This document shows positions 1 to 11,681 of a stretch of 64,000 bases of DNA, piece by piece. Position numbers and translations under genes: made by a program. This DNA is from Phaeosaccion multiseriatum (Eukaryota; Ochrophyta, other classes): the NCBI GenBank assembly GCA_965112735.1, contig OZ218951.1, positions 1,798,001 through 1,862,000 on the forward strand. The letters run 5' to 3'. The stretch's first letter is position 1, and every line of letters begins with the position of its first letter. Below the pieces are notes generated by a model, which was not told the origin of the DNA, ran no database searches, and saw only the letters and a program-made list of their open reading frames with translations.

Positions 1-607
1 TCTCCACCTCCTACTCCCCCGTCTCCTCCGCCTTCTCCTCCTCCCCTTCCCCCTCCTCCCGCTGCTGTCGATGCTCGCCCCCCCCGGCTTGCAGAGGTGT
101 GATATCCTCTCTTCAAGACGCAAGGGCTGAAGGCAGACAGGCATCCTCCAAGGCCATTGGGCAGCCACCCTCCACCGTCGCCCCTCCGGAGGTGCCGTAC
201 TTGCTGCTCCTCCTCGACTCGGAAACCCTCACTCTCCTCCTCGTGCTGTTCCTCATCCTGCTTCTGATCCTGTATCACCAATGGCTGCTGCTCTTTCCTC
301 TCCCATACGTCGACCGTCGCGAAGAGGCAAAAAGGCCGTCCTTCTGCCCCAGGAGCGAGAGAAGCAGCGGCAGCAGCAGCAGTTGGTGATACAGTAGGCA
401 TCGTTGCCACAGCGGCTCGTACCGCTCGACGAGCCCCCGCAGTGGCGCCATCCTTCTCCCCCCCTCTTGTGCTGATGCCACATGATTGTAAGAGGAGGTT
501 TTGCTCGCCACCGTGGTTCGTCGGAGGACTCCACGTGCCCCGACTAAAGGCAAAGGCAAGCTCACGAGGCAAAGGGAGGTCAACGCCTCCTCTCCCTCCT
601 CCTCCTC

Positions 608-657
<50 letters not shown>

Positions 658-3600
658 ACTGCAGCAGCTTCTGCTCCTAGAATCGCTGCTGGCGACGACC
701 AGCTGCTCTTTCTGGTCGGACCTGCGAGGAGGGCTGGAGAGTCAAGCAGTCGCTGGAACAGAAGCTCCTCTTGTTCGTCCTCTTGCCTTCTCCTTTGTGG
801 CCCATCGCCCCCCTTCCAGCTGCGGCAGGCGCTGTGCCCCTGACCTATGCAACGTTCCCCCTCTCGTTGTTGCCCGACCGCTACAGCCGCCGTCTTGCTG
901 CCTCGCTCCTCACAACCCCATCGTGTCGTTCTCTCCTGCCCTCCCCTCGCATCTCTTATCCTCTCCTCCTCCTGTTGCTGCTTGTGCTGTATCACCAACT
1001 GCTGCTGCGGCGGCGGCGGCGGCTGCTGTATCACCAACTGCTGCTCTCTCCCCATCCATAGCTCGAAGCGCACAGCGTTGGTGTGCAAGCACAGGAGCAG
1101 ATCGTGGGACAACACCCATCCCATGTCGAATCGCAGCTCGGAGCCGCTCACGCAAGAGAGATCCCAATAGAGCCCCTCCCCTCCATCTTCCCCCTCTCCC
1201 TCCTCCTCGGCATCCCCCCCCCCCTCTCCCTCCTCCTCCTCCTCCTCCTCCTCCTCCTCTCCCTGCCCCTCTTCGCCCCCCCCCTCCTCCCGCTGCTGCT
1301 GCCTTTGCTTCTGCTGCTCCGGGCCGAGTCGTGTTGCTGCCTTCGCCACCGTCGGACTCAAGTCACTAAGGTCCAACCCTCCGTCACCATGGCCCAGGAA
1401 GAAAGCGTAACGCAGCGACAACGCTGATGGCCAAAGGTGATGACCTCTTTGATCTCCCTGTCGGAGAGACTCCCTTTGCTTGTTTTCTCCTCCTCCTCCT
1501 CCTCCTCCTGCTCCTCCTCCTCCTCCTTCTCCTCCTCCTTCTCCTCCTCCACCACCACCACTACCACCGCCACTACCACCGCCACTTCCTCGCTCAGCAT
1601 CTTGCTGGTCGCCCTCGACATCTGCTGCCGTGTCACCAACTGCGGGCCATGGTGCTCCAGAAAGAAGACTGTGGCCAGCGTGAGCTTGAGCATCGTCGTC
1701 GCTGCCTTGCTGCTCAGGAAAGAGGGTGAGGCGCTTCAACTTCACCACAAGCGTCAGACGCTGCTTGTCCGCACTGCTGCCCCCTCTTGTACTCCTACTG
1801 CGACTACAAATGCTGCTGCGGCTGCTGCTGCTGCTGTCGCTGACGATGCTGAAGCGAGCCAAGATTTCGCCCACAACGCCGCCCCCCTCTGGACTCAGTA
1901 GCACCACCCTATGCTCGTCGAGCCTCCCCTTCCCCCTGACGAAGGCTTTGAGATACGCGGCCCCCTCCCCGAGCCTACGGCCACAGCCCAATACATTTCT
2001 GGCCTTGCTCCCCTCCTCCGAGGGCTCTAATTCAGGCTCTTTCTCCCCCTCCCCTTCCTCGTCCTCTTCCTGGTCCTCTTCCTCGTCCTCCTTCTCGTCC
2101 TCCTCGGCACCCTTTACCACCCCAGCCACCGCTGCTGCTGCTGCTGCTGCTGTTGCTGAGTCTACTTGCTGGGCTCCGGCCTTGTTGCTGATCTCTACCG
2201 CCTTTTTCTGCGGCGCCCAAATGGCCTCGTCGAGACAGCCAGTCGACGCTGATGCGCCCGGTCCTACCCCTGCTCCTACTCCTGCCCCCGCTCCCTGTCC
2301 TGTGCCATCATCTCTCTCTCCTTGCACTGTCCATGAGGATGATGATTCGTGACGATGATGATAGAGACGCTTCCTCAGAGCCTCCCTCCACCGCCCGAAA
2401 GCCTCCATGCCGAGCACCAGGCAGACGTTCTCTGCCGCTGTAACGCTCGAAACGGCACTTGAACTTGTCGGACTTGAGCTTTGTGCACCACGTTCAATGC
2501 TAACGACCACCATGGCTCTCTGTTGCACATGAGCTGTACGCACAAGCGGACTCGGCCGCTGCGCCCCCCAGAAGAAAGCAGCAGCGGTAGCAGAGGTACC
2601 TTCGCTTCTCTTGTCGGTAGGCATAGCACCTGCAGACGTCGCCATTGCCTCTACCGCAGCTGTTTCTGCTACTCCTCGGCTCAGCCTCCCCTGCTGTGCC
2701 TCTTCTGCCCCTCCTCCTCCTCCTCCTCCTCCTCGCACATTACCGTCTTGGGTTGCAGCACTGGTGGCCCCATCTCCCTGGACTTGAAAAGCCCCTCCTT
2801 CCTCCTCCTCCCCTCCCTCTACTCCACCTCCTTCACCTCCACCACCCGTCTCTCCCCCCGCGGCTGCCTCTGTGCATGCACCAATGCCAATGGAAATAGC
2901 ACTACTCGCACCCACACCGCCATCCCCACAGCAAGGCTCTAGCACCACGGCGAAACGGCAGGAGCGACCCAGCGCCTCGGCCATTGTGTTGGCTTGCGTG
3001 ACGAGGGGCAGGAGAGTGAGTACCTGTTGAGCAAGCGCAGCGTGGGCTGCCATCCCGGCCCACCGCCGCCTCGCCGCCTGCACCAAGCTGAACTCCTGCT
3101 GCAGTCTATGCTGTGCCGAGAGCTCCGCGACTTTCAGCAGCTGTTCGAGGTTACTTTCCCTCGTCCTCCTTCTTCTCGTCCTCTTACTACTATGGTCACC
3201 GTCGCCGCCGCTACGCTCACTGCTACTTCCATCACTACTGCTTTCGCCGCCACTGTGGCTCCAGGAGGGGTAGTGGTACCACGGTAAGAGCATTCGGCGT
3301 TCACGGGCAGCCTCCTGTTGTTCCTCCTCTCTCTCGTCTCTCCTTCGCTTTTGCTGCGTTCGTTGCTGACTTTCCTCCCTCCTCGCGCGTTCCATCTCCG
3401 CCTTCTTCTCCTCCTCCCACATCCGTCGCTCATTGCTGCTCCTCTCCTTTAGTAGCCTCACCTCTCTGTCCTGCGCCTGCCTCTCCTGCAGCAACTGCTC
3501 CACTTGCCTCTGCAACCTCTGCTCCTCCAAGCCCGCCAACCGTTCCTTCTCTAACCTGACCTTCTCCCTCTTCGCCGCCGCCCTTCTTTCACTCTTTGCC

Positions 3601-5917
3601 GCCTCTTCCATCTGCCGGAAGGTCTGAAGCATGGCCGCCTCCACTGCCTTGGCATCCGACTCTGCCAGTCTCTTACTCAACCTCTCCACCTCGTCCCGGA
3701 GAGAGCGAATGAGCTGTACGTTCGGGTCTTCGTTGATGTGGGCGTGAGTAGCGATGCGCTTGGCCCTTGTGGCGTAACGTAAGGTAGACATTGTCTCCTG
3801 CGCGGGTGGGGTCGGGGGGTTGTGTTTTTATGGCATCACAGTACATAATGTCAATGCACGCATGCCAATATGCATATGCAGCGATCATTCTATACGTGTA
3901 CTTGTTGCTCGCTCCTTACAGCAAACACAATTGTTGAAAGAGACCATCTCTATGGCCTACCATCCATCCACCCACCCATCCATCGCCCCCACCCACTCTT
4001 TCTCACCCACCCACTCACCTCTGCATGCAGCGTGCTGGGCGACACGGCAGCGACCATAACGGTACGAGCATTTCCGCCGAGAGACTCCTTGAGCAGCCAG
4101 GTCAGCACGGAGTCTCGGTAGGGTATGTGATGTAGGGAGTAGTGGGCAGTGGAAGAAGACGACGACGACGATGAGGAGGAAGACGAAGAAGACGACGAAG
4201 CTGCGTATGTTGATGCTGAAGATGAGGAGGAGAAGGAGGAGGAGGAGGGAAGCGAGGAGGAGAGGTCGGAGAGCGCTTTGATGACATTTCCCAGCGTCAG
4301 CAGCGACTTGTTAATGTTGCCCGACTCCCTTAGCCGTAGTCCCTCCGCGCCCGTCTTCTCCACTCGCTCGCTGCCAGCTAGGTCCACCAAACACAGCTTC
4401 GACACCCGGTCCGTGGCATTGGCGGCGTTGCCCGTCCTTGTGACGGTGGTCTGAGTGAAGGTGATCTGGAAGACGGCATGGCTGCGGCTGCTCTGATCGT
4501 TCATCAAGGTAGACCCGGTGGTTCTCCGCGCCATGCCTTTCCTAAGGGCTCGCTCCATGTCACGCCAGGACTTGACCTTTTTGCTCACGGCGCCGTCCAC
4601 ATAGGGCCCGAAGGTCGGGTGTTCGCGGACTCGTAAGGAAGCAGCAGTTCCTCCCTTGGCCTGGCTATTCCCGATGGTGGTGCTCATACCCTCCGCCCGC
4701 TGCTGCTGCAGGACCTCCCCGGCGCTCGGCTCCTTGCTGAGCAAGTCTATGACAGTTTCGTTGTAAATCTCATAGAAAATCACCCTCACCGAATAGGTTG
4801 TGGAGGTCATTATGTGTTGTGATGATGATGAGCCGCGATGGTCTCTTCTACCGGTCTCCTGTGTGCCGTCGTCCCCACTCCCATCCCCGTCCCCCTCCTT
4901 CTTGTTCGTCCTTGAGCTGGCTTCTCCCGTCTCTTCGCCCCCCTCTGCTGGTACTTCCTGTTGTTGTCGCGCATCCTCGCCTCGTGCGCTGCCGCCGCTG
5001 CCGCTGCTGCTTACCCGCTGCTGCCTCTGCGCCTGCTGCTGCTCTGCGCGTGCCTCCGCCTTTGCGATGGACCGCACGAGCGCTTTGCATATGCGAGGAA
5101 TGAGGCCTTCTTCACTGCCATTCACATGGTCATCGCCCGCTTTGCTGCCTCTTCGACTACCGCCGCTCGCAACGCTTCCCGGGGGGCCCAGCATGGTATG
5201 TGTCTTTCCAGAGCCTGTGGTTACGTGAGGGACGATTGAGGCACACCATGAGGCGACGACAGGATGCTTCTTTTCCTGCTTCGTATGCTCCTCCCGCTCA
5301 CTCACCTGTCTGCCCGTAGCAGAACACGCTGGTGTTGAAGCCCGCCCAACAGCTTCGCAAGACTCCTTTCCCAATGGTGGAGAAGATGGTGGCTTGAGTG
5401 GCGTGAGTTGGGTCCATTGCGGGGTCCGAGGCCGACCAAAATACCTGCACCCAGTCGTTCACGCACATGGTTAGTTTGTACAAGAGCGTGAGTGGAAACG
5501 CCTACGACTTCAGTGCTCCTATAGGGGGCGAGAAGGAGCCCAAGACAGCAGCCCCACTCACGTGATCGAAGGTCATCGTAGTCGATTCCGCCTCCTCCCT
5601 CGCCTTCTCCTCCTTCGTGAGGCCGGAGCTCTTCCATCCCCCTCGCTTCTGGCAGACGGAGATCTGGCACTTCCCCGTCTTCCGAAGACAGCGACCCACC
5701 AGCTCCTCCTGAGACAGCAGGGAGAGGGTCCAGGCAAAGGGAGCACAGACGATATGTTGAGGTGTGGACCCCCAATTAAATCTCCTCCCCTTAACATCCT
5801 CACCTCCGCAGTGTATGGCCTGACTCGAACGGCCACCTGCACCTTTTGCGTGTGATTTGATGTGTCTTTGTCACTCTTGGACATGATCCCATGCCGGTTT
5901 GAGGCCATATCTCTCAT
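1..5917 (-). CDS. Kinesin-3 type motor protein with very long tail (3' end outside window)
   Basis: N-terminal kinesin motor; ATP-driven movement along microtubules is known for the family. Exons on the minus strand: 5804-5917, 5562-5708, 5306-5444, 4019-5214, then 3797 to the window edge; all phases close. Motor landmarks: VQVAVRVRP (about residue 26), FDHVFWSASDP across the exon 2/3 junction, P-loop GQTGSGKT across the exon 3/4 junction, NDQSSRSH (about 372), DLAGSERVEKTG (about 413) and HIPYRDSVLTWLLKESLGGN. The FDHVFW element and NEDPNVQLIRSLRDEVERL after the motor resemble kinesin-3 (KIF1/Unc104). A poly-Ser insert (about 452-489) lies between NVIKALSDL and HIPYRDS. The last exon stays open for 3797 nt: first a Glu/Arg/Gln coiled coil, then low-complexity Gly, Glu and Ala blocks. 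No FHA domain was recognised. Start Met 5917 is the first in frame; Met at 5908 or 5884 is possible. Confidence 0.9.
271..290. repeat. Dispersed CAGTTGGTGATACAG motif, variant copy 1
   Basis: Plus strand reads TGTATCACCAATGGCTGCTG, one small change from the core. In the kinesin tail frame (minus strand) it reads QQPLVIQ. Confidence 0.6.
371..394. repeat. Dispersed CAGTTGGTGATACAG motif, copy 2
   Basis: Exact core on the plus strand after four CAG units. In the minus-strand kinesin frame it reads TVSPTAAAA, so its orientation is opposite to copies 1, 3, 4 and 5. Confidence 0.8.
986..1007. repeat. Dispersed CAGTTGGTGATACAG motif, copy 3
   Basis: Exact core, inverted on the plus strand (GCTGTATCACCAACTGCTG). 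It reads QQQLVIQ in the kinesin frame. Confidence 0.8.
1025..1045. repeat. Dispersed CAGTTGGTGATACAG motif, copy 4
   Basis: Exact core 39 bp from copy 3, same orientation, separated by a GGC run. It reads EQQLVIQQP in the kinesin frame. Confidence 0.8.
1622..1643. repeat. Dispersed CAGTTGGTGATACAG motif, degenerate copy 5
   Basis: GTGTCACCAACTGC core with one change (GTATC to GTGTC). It reads PAVGDTAAD in the kinesin frame, a different frame from copies 3 and 4. Confidence 0.6.
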
Positions 5918-6275
5918 CTGGCCCCGTTTTCCACCAGCGGCGTAACCGAATCTCCGACGGCGACGAGGCAGAGAGACCAGAGAGGAACAGAGGGGCTATA
6001 GAAGAGAAGAGAGGAAAAGAAGCGGGAAGAGGCTTAGGCCACGCTGCATCTTGCCGCGTAGAAGAGCTCGGGGGAAGGAGAGGGCGATGGGGGTGCCCTG
6101 GCGCGGCCCCTGGTGATATGGCTCAGTGTCGGCCAAAAACAGTTAGTCCTCCTCAGAGTTTGCTATGGGGGCTTTGCCTGGGCAGGATGACGGGTGGAGA
6201 CAGAGGAGGGACGTAGTAGAGGGCGAGCAGGCGTAGTAGGATCTGTTGCAGGAGCCCCGCCCCGACCTTTGAAGG
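5918..6275. promoter_or_regulatory. Divergent intergenic region between kinesin and EF-hand gene
   Basis: 358 bp separate the two start codons, which point away from each other. It must hold both 5' UTRs and promoters. It contains a purine-rich stretch (about 5965-6035); no TATA box or named site is evident. Confidence 0.5.
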
Positions 6276-7721
6276 ATGGGGTCGGGGGCTTCCATCGCCC
6301 ACCAGCAAGCCAAGAAGGCTGCGGACAAGACGCTGAAGAACCGCCGCTACCTGAAGGGCAAGAAGCCCGAGAAGTACTTTGAAGACATCATCAAGGTCGA
6401 GATGGGCGACATTCTCCTTACCCTTCAAAGTGAGTGAGGGAGGGAGTACCTTCGGCGGGCATTGAACCCACAGGGCAGGAGCCCTTTCGCCCAACGTCCG
6501 CTGCAACCTCAGCCTTCTCTGTGCCTCAGCATCCCCGTAACACCCCCTCCCCTTTGTCCTTTGGCTTTGCACTGTGCTGGGGGATGCATCACCCCTACGT
6601 GGATGTGTATCACCATACTCATCGATAGTCTTGGACGAGGAGGCCTTCATAATATTCCAACAGTTCATCATCATCGACGCTGACAACAGCGGCGAAGTGT
6701 CGCTGGAAGAGTTCCACGAATACCTGCAGATCACGCAGTCCAAGTTCACAGAGAGAGTGTTCACCATGTTAGGTGAGCCACGCACCCGCCCACTCACCCA
6801 TCCACCTACTCACCCACCCACCCATCCACGCAAGCATCCACCACTTTCCCCCTCAATTGCAGAGCGCTCAGCTTATGTGTAACCCAATCCGTGTGCTCTC
6901 TTCCTGGCTACCGCATGCCTGTATGACTCTGTCTTACTCCTCTACTGTTCAGACATGGACGCAAGCGGTCTGCTGGACTTCAAGGAGTTCTGCGTGGGTG
7001 TGTGGTAAGTCAACGAACAGATGGGACCATTACCATCGTAAGAAGGAGCCGGGTAATATCAGCAGCTGGCATGTCCTTCCTCTCCCCTTCTTCGCCAACA
7101 CAACCAAAACCACCCACCATTCTCCGTTTCGTCCTCTCTCGCCCCCCCCCCCCCAACACACCACCACCACCACCCACCACTCTCCGTTCTGCCCTCTCTC
7201 CCCCACGCCTCTACTCCCTCCCCCCTCATCCCCCTTCTTTCCCCTAAGGAATTACTGCACATACGACACCAAGCTTGCTGCGAAGCTCATCTTTGACCTC
7301 TTCGATGTGGACAAGCTTGGAAAACTCACCATGGCGGAGTACGACTCGTTGCTGAGAATGATTGTAAGGGGGAGAGAGGGAGGGAGGGATAGGGAGACAG
7401 ACAGACATAAACCACACACATACACACACAAACACACACAAGGCCCTCTCTTGAGAATGATTGTAAGAGACAGGCACAGAGAGAGAGGCAGGCAAAGATG
7501 TAGGGAGAGGGAGAGAGAGACAAAGAGACGGAGGGAGATGGAGGGAGATGGAGAGGGAAGGAGATAGGGAGGGGGATGGGTAGAGGGAGAGAGAAGTGAT
7601 GTTCCTTCACAACTAGTGACCCTTCTGACAGCCCTGGGGCGCTAGTGCTCGATTTGTGAGGTAGATGAAAGCCCACGGACCTCGGGCTTGTTGTCCCTAC
7701 GTCAACGTTTGTCTAATGGGG

Positions 7722-7753
<32 letters not shown>

Positions 7754-9037
7754 ATTGTGGTTGTTGTTGTTGTTGGTGGTGGTCCTTGCTCAATACGACA
7801 ATATGTATATTTGTGTCCAGTACAATGTGGAAACCGCCGACCCTGAGCTCATGTCTATCTTGGCCATTCACGGCGATGACGAGGACGCCGAAGTGAGCTG
7901 GGCGGAGTTCTTACAGCTCACGGAAGAACACTATCAGATACTTCAGCCCGCCTTCGAGGTACAAAGGATTATGCGCAAGAAGCTTCTCAGCGTCAAGGTC
8001 AGTCAGTCAGTCAGTCAGTCAGTCAGTCAGTCAGTCAGCATTGTTTGTGACTGGGGCGGGGCATTGTTTGTGGTTTTTGTATTTTGAGTGTGTCGTTTAG
8101 TGAGCAGCGTGTGGGGTTGAGAGGGAACGGGGAGAGGGAGAGGGAGGGAGAGAGGGACAGAGGCGTGTAGAGTGACAGAGAGAAGCGAGGGAGAGAGAGA
8201 GAGAGCCAGGGAGAGGCAGAGGGGCGAGAGAGAGGGGGACATATGGAAAAAGAAATCCCTTACTTCCCTTCGCTCCCACACCCCGCAAGGCGTTCACACC
8301 CAATAAAACCTTACGTAATGACGCGAACACCGGCCTCCCTCCCTCTCCACGTACCTGTCCTACCTACCTACACACACACGCGCACACACACACGCACGCA
8401 CACACACATACACACACACACGTGTTGTTATGTCTGTCGCAGTATTGGGAGAAGAAGTCCAAGCTCCGACGAGAGATGTTCCAAGCCTACGACATGGGCG
8501 ACCTCCCTGCCTGGGAGGCCATTCAAGCCATCACCTCCATCAAGGCCAAGGAACGTGCCGACGAGTTGGAGCGACAGAAGGAGGAGGTGGAGGCAGCGCG
8601 GGCAGAGGAGGCTAAGCAGCTCATTGATGATGCACGCGCCCGCATGGAAGAGGATCAGAAGCGACGTGTGCATGTGTTGGAGGAGCTCAAGAGCTCGAAA
8701 TTGGATCTCGAGCTGCGCGAGGAAGAGGCGTGGGAGGCTCTCAGAGTGTGCAGGGAGGTGCGTGTACGTGTGTGAGTGTGTGGATGCGCATGCGTGGATA
8801 GTGGATGTTGTTGATGTTGAAGTTGAAGAGTTGAAAGCAGCGCCCCCATGACCCTTCTTTACCTCCTCTCTCCTCGCCTGCCGCTCCCCTCTTCTCCCTC
8901 TCGCACCCCCCTCCCACTCCTCCCTTGCACTCCCCAGGCACTGGACAAACCGTTCCTTGTGGATCAGCTCGAGGCCTTCGGGGAAGCGAAGGTGGCCATG
9001 TGGGAGGTACGAAAGCCAAGTGGGGGTCGGACTGCTG

Positions 9038-9080
<43 letters not shown>

Positions 9081-9807
9081 AATGCTTCGGCGTCTGCTGA
9101 ACGTCGCCTCCACCCCCACCCTTTCAACTGATCACACGACCGACCCCCTCCCCCCTTCTTAGCCACTACGACTCCCCACGCCTCCTTCCTCCACTGCCTG
9201 CCTTCCTCCACTACCTGCCTGCCTGCCTACCTGCTTGCCTGATGCCTTCCTGTCTACCTGCCTGCCTGCCTACCGGCCTGCCTTCCTTCCTCCACTGCCT
9301 GCATGCCTGCCTGGCTGCCTGTCTACTTGCCTGCCTCCTGCCTGCCTGTCTCCTTCTCTCTACTTCTCCCTTCACTCTCTTCCTCCACTTCCTCCCTTGA
9401 CTCCCTTTCTCCACTCCCTCCACTGCCTTCCTGCTGCCCCTTTGCCTCCCTCCACTGCCTCCATCCACTGCCTTCCTTCAGGCGTACGCGGATGCCACTG
9501 CCAAGTCCTGGGCCGCCGCAAAGGCTCGAGAGGAGAGAGACGTATCCGTGGCGGGGCAAGACGACGCCGTGCATAAGACTGAGGCATGGCTCAAGACCAA
9601 ACACGGCAGGCAGAAGTTCGAGAGCATGGTGCAGCAGCGGTACATGGTGATAATGCATAAGAGTCTGAGTGACGGTAGCGTACTGAGTCGGACGCTGTTG
9701 GCGGGCATGTTTGACGTTGCGGGGGGCAAGACGGCAAGCACGCCGGCCAAACTCGCCTTCAAGAAGCATCCCAATAAGGTGTGTAGGGGAGGGAGTGGGG
9801 ATACTAC

Positions 9808-9853
<46 letters not shown>

Positions 9854-10437
9854 GCCCCCTCACTTCCTCACTCACTGACTCTCACCCACTCACCCACTCA
9901 CCCACTCACTCACTCACTCACTCACTCACACACTCACCCACATCCTCCCTCCCCTCCTCCATTACCGCCTCTTGTCCATCCCCCTTTCCCTCCCTCTCTT
10001 CCCTTCCTCCTCCACAGAACATGGCCGAGCAGGCAAAGAAGGAAGCCAAAGAAGCGGTGCTAGAGCGTTACGCGGCGCAGGAGATTCGCAAGGTGAAGGA
10101 CAAATTCGAAAGCGAAGCAAAGGCTCGACAGAGAGATTTTGAGGCCCTCGCACGCGAGCTCGAAGACAAGCATCGACCCAAGGAGAGCAAGTGGGTGGTG
10201 TTGTGGGATGAGGACGAGCGGCAGAGCGTCATGATCAATAGAGAGACAGGGGAGCGGGCGGGTGCGAGTGATGAGATGCCGGCAGGGACGGCGGCGGAAG
10301 TGACTGCGGTGTGTGAGGAGTGCGACAATGTCATTCCGGAGGACGATGCGCGGTGCTTTGAGTGCAATACAGAGAGGAGTCGCAAGAATCTTGGCATATT
10401 CGAGGACCATCGAGAGCAGCAGCTCAACGCCTTGTGA
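6276..10437 (+). CDS. EF-hand, coiled-coil protein with WW-like segment and C-terminal zinc ribbon
   Basis: Nine exons: 6276-6429, 6629-6772, 6953-7004, 7249-7363, 7821-7997, 8443-8757, 8938-9006, 9482-9778 and 10018-10437; every phase closes, giving 580 aa. It starts MGSGAS, a possible N-myristoylation signal. EF-hand loops: DADNSGEVSLEEF, DMDASGLLDFKEF and DVDKLGKLTMAEY, plus a degenerate GDDEDAEVSWAEF. Exons 6-9 encode a charged helical or coiled-coil segment. Near the C-terminus WVVLWDEDERQSVMINRETGE resembles a WW domain, followed by a CEEC...CFEC zinc ribbon. The combination suggests a membrane-tethered calcium sensor or scaffold, but no named ortholog was recognised. Introns carry (GTCA)n, (GTT)n and (CTG)n repeats. 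Confidence 0.88.
7998..8038. repeat. (GTCA)n microsatellite at an intron donor
   Basis: About ten tandem GTCA units start exactly at the donor site of intron 5 of the EF-hand gene, so the GT used for splicing is the first of many equivalent GTCAGT sequences. Confidence 0.8.
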
Positions 10438-11681
10438 TGGTGATGATGAAGACGATGAGGATCTGCAGATCTACGGGTGTACGGGTCTACTTAGGCCCCT
10501 TTGGTAACGAGCAGAAGAGGGGAGGGGTGCGCCCTTCCCACCTCCGACACACACGACAGCAAGCGGTGGCGAAGCTGTGGCGTGGATGGCACTGGATGGG
10601 CAGGCCTGTCTCTTCTGTCCTCTCCATTGTGGGGTGGCGCCTTTGGACCTCCCGGAGACGCCGCCCACCATGCCTCGCGCGCAGAGCGATGCCCTCCCTG
10701 CCCTCTGCTGCCCTCTGCCCTCTGGACGGTGGCAGTGGATGGATATGATGTCCCGGGGTGACACAGGCACTTTGGACCCATACCGACCAGCTACACCTGT
10801 TCTCTCTGCTCTGGATGCGGCTCAACACAGGGGAGGACGAGAAAAGATATCATACACAGATGTCAAGCAGTATGTCAAGCAGCAAAGAGGGAGGGGATAA
10901 GCAGGCAGGAGCAGGGCCGAGAGAAAGCCTCTATGGTTTGTGAGTGTGACGTCCCGGTGTGCCAGCGTCGCCCCTCGGCGTCTTCACCGGGCCTCTCTCT
11001 CTCCCTTCCCCTTCGTGTCGCTCGCTTGCTTCAAGGGTGCACAGGGGCAGGACAAGGGTATGGGCCAGTAGGCCTGCCTCCACCACCCACCCGCGATAAG
11101 GGTATGGGCCAGTAGGCCTGCCTCCCCCACCCACCCCGCCTGGTGTACTGTGGATCGAATCCCTCATCCAGACCCCGTGCTAAGTACGTGTGCGAAGCGA
11201 TCACGAAGGACAGCACATGGGATACTCAGAGGGACGAACGCTGGAAGCGTAGCACACGGAGGAGGAGCAGCAATAGCAGCAGAGTGGCACCATCATCTCC
11301 ACTCAATCACGGTCGCAGTGCTTGCCGGTCTGACTGCCTTGAGCAGAGCACTGATGACCTCGTCAATATCTGACTTACTACAGCTCTAGTTAGAGAGCAG
11401 TCAGCGATTGTTCCCATTTTGGGGGGGGGGTTATCTTAACTATTACTTCGTAGTAATACAAATGCCATTTTTCCCGACGGAATGGAGCAAACAGATGAAC
11501 GAGTGGGAGGGGGTCTACGCGTAGCAATCGGTACGAGAGCCGCATACGCCCTCCTCTGCGCCCCTGCGCCACCAGCCACCGCCATCAGCCACTATACGAG
11601 ATGTGCGCCGCATCTCCGTCCGATCTCGATCAGGAGCTGGCGGCTCCGCCGTGAGAATGCCTCTCTCCAGTGCCCACTCAG
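10438..11681. other. Convergent intergenic region
   Basis: Lies between the 3' ends of the EF-hand gene and kinase A. Short ORFs on both strands show no family features or splice logic. A 26-bp direct repeat (GGGTATGGGCCAGTAGGCCT...) occurs at about 11056 and 11099. A G run sits at 11421-11430. No RNA gene was seen. Confidence 0.5.

Noticed and set aside
10501-10900. Possible small gene with conserved-looking Trp/Gly ORFs on both strands
   Set aside because: Overlapping ORFs in all frames of similar length, no splice signals, no recognised motif; typical of GC-rich intergenic DNA.
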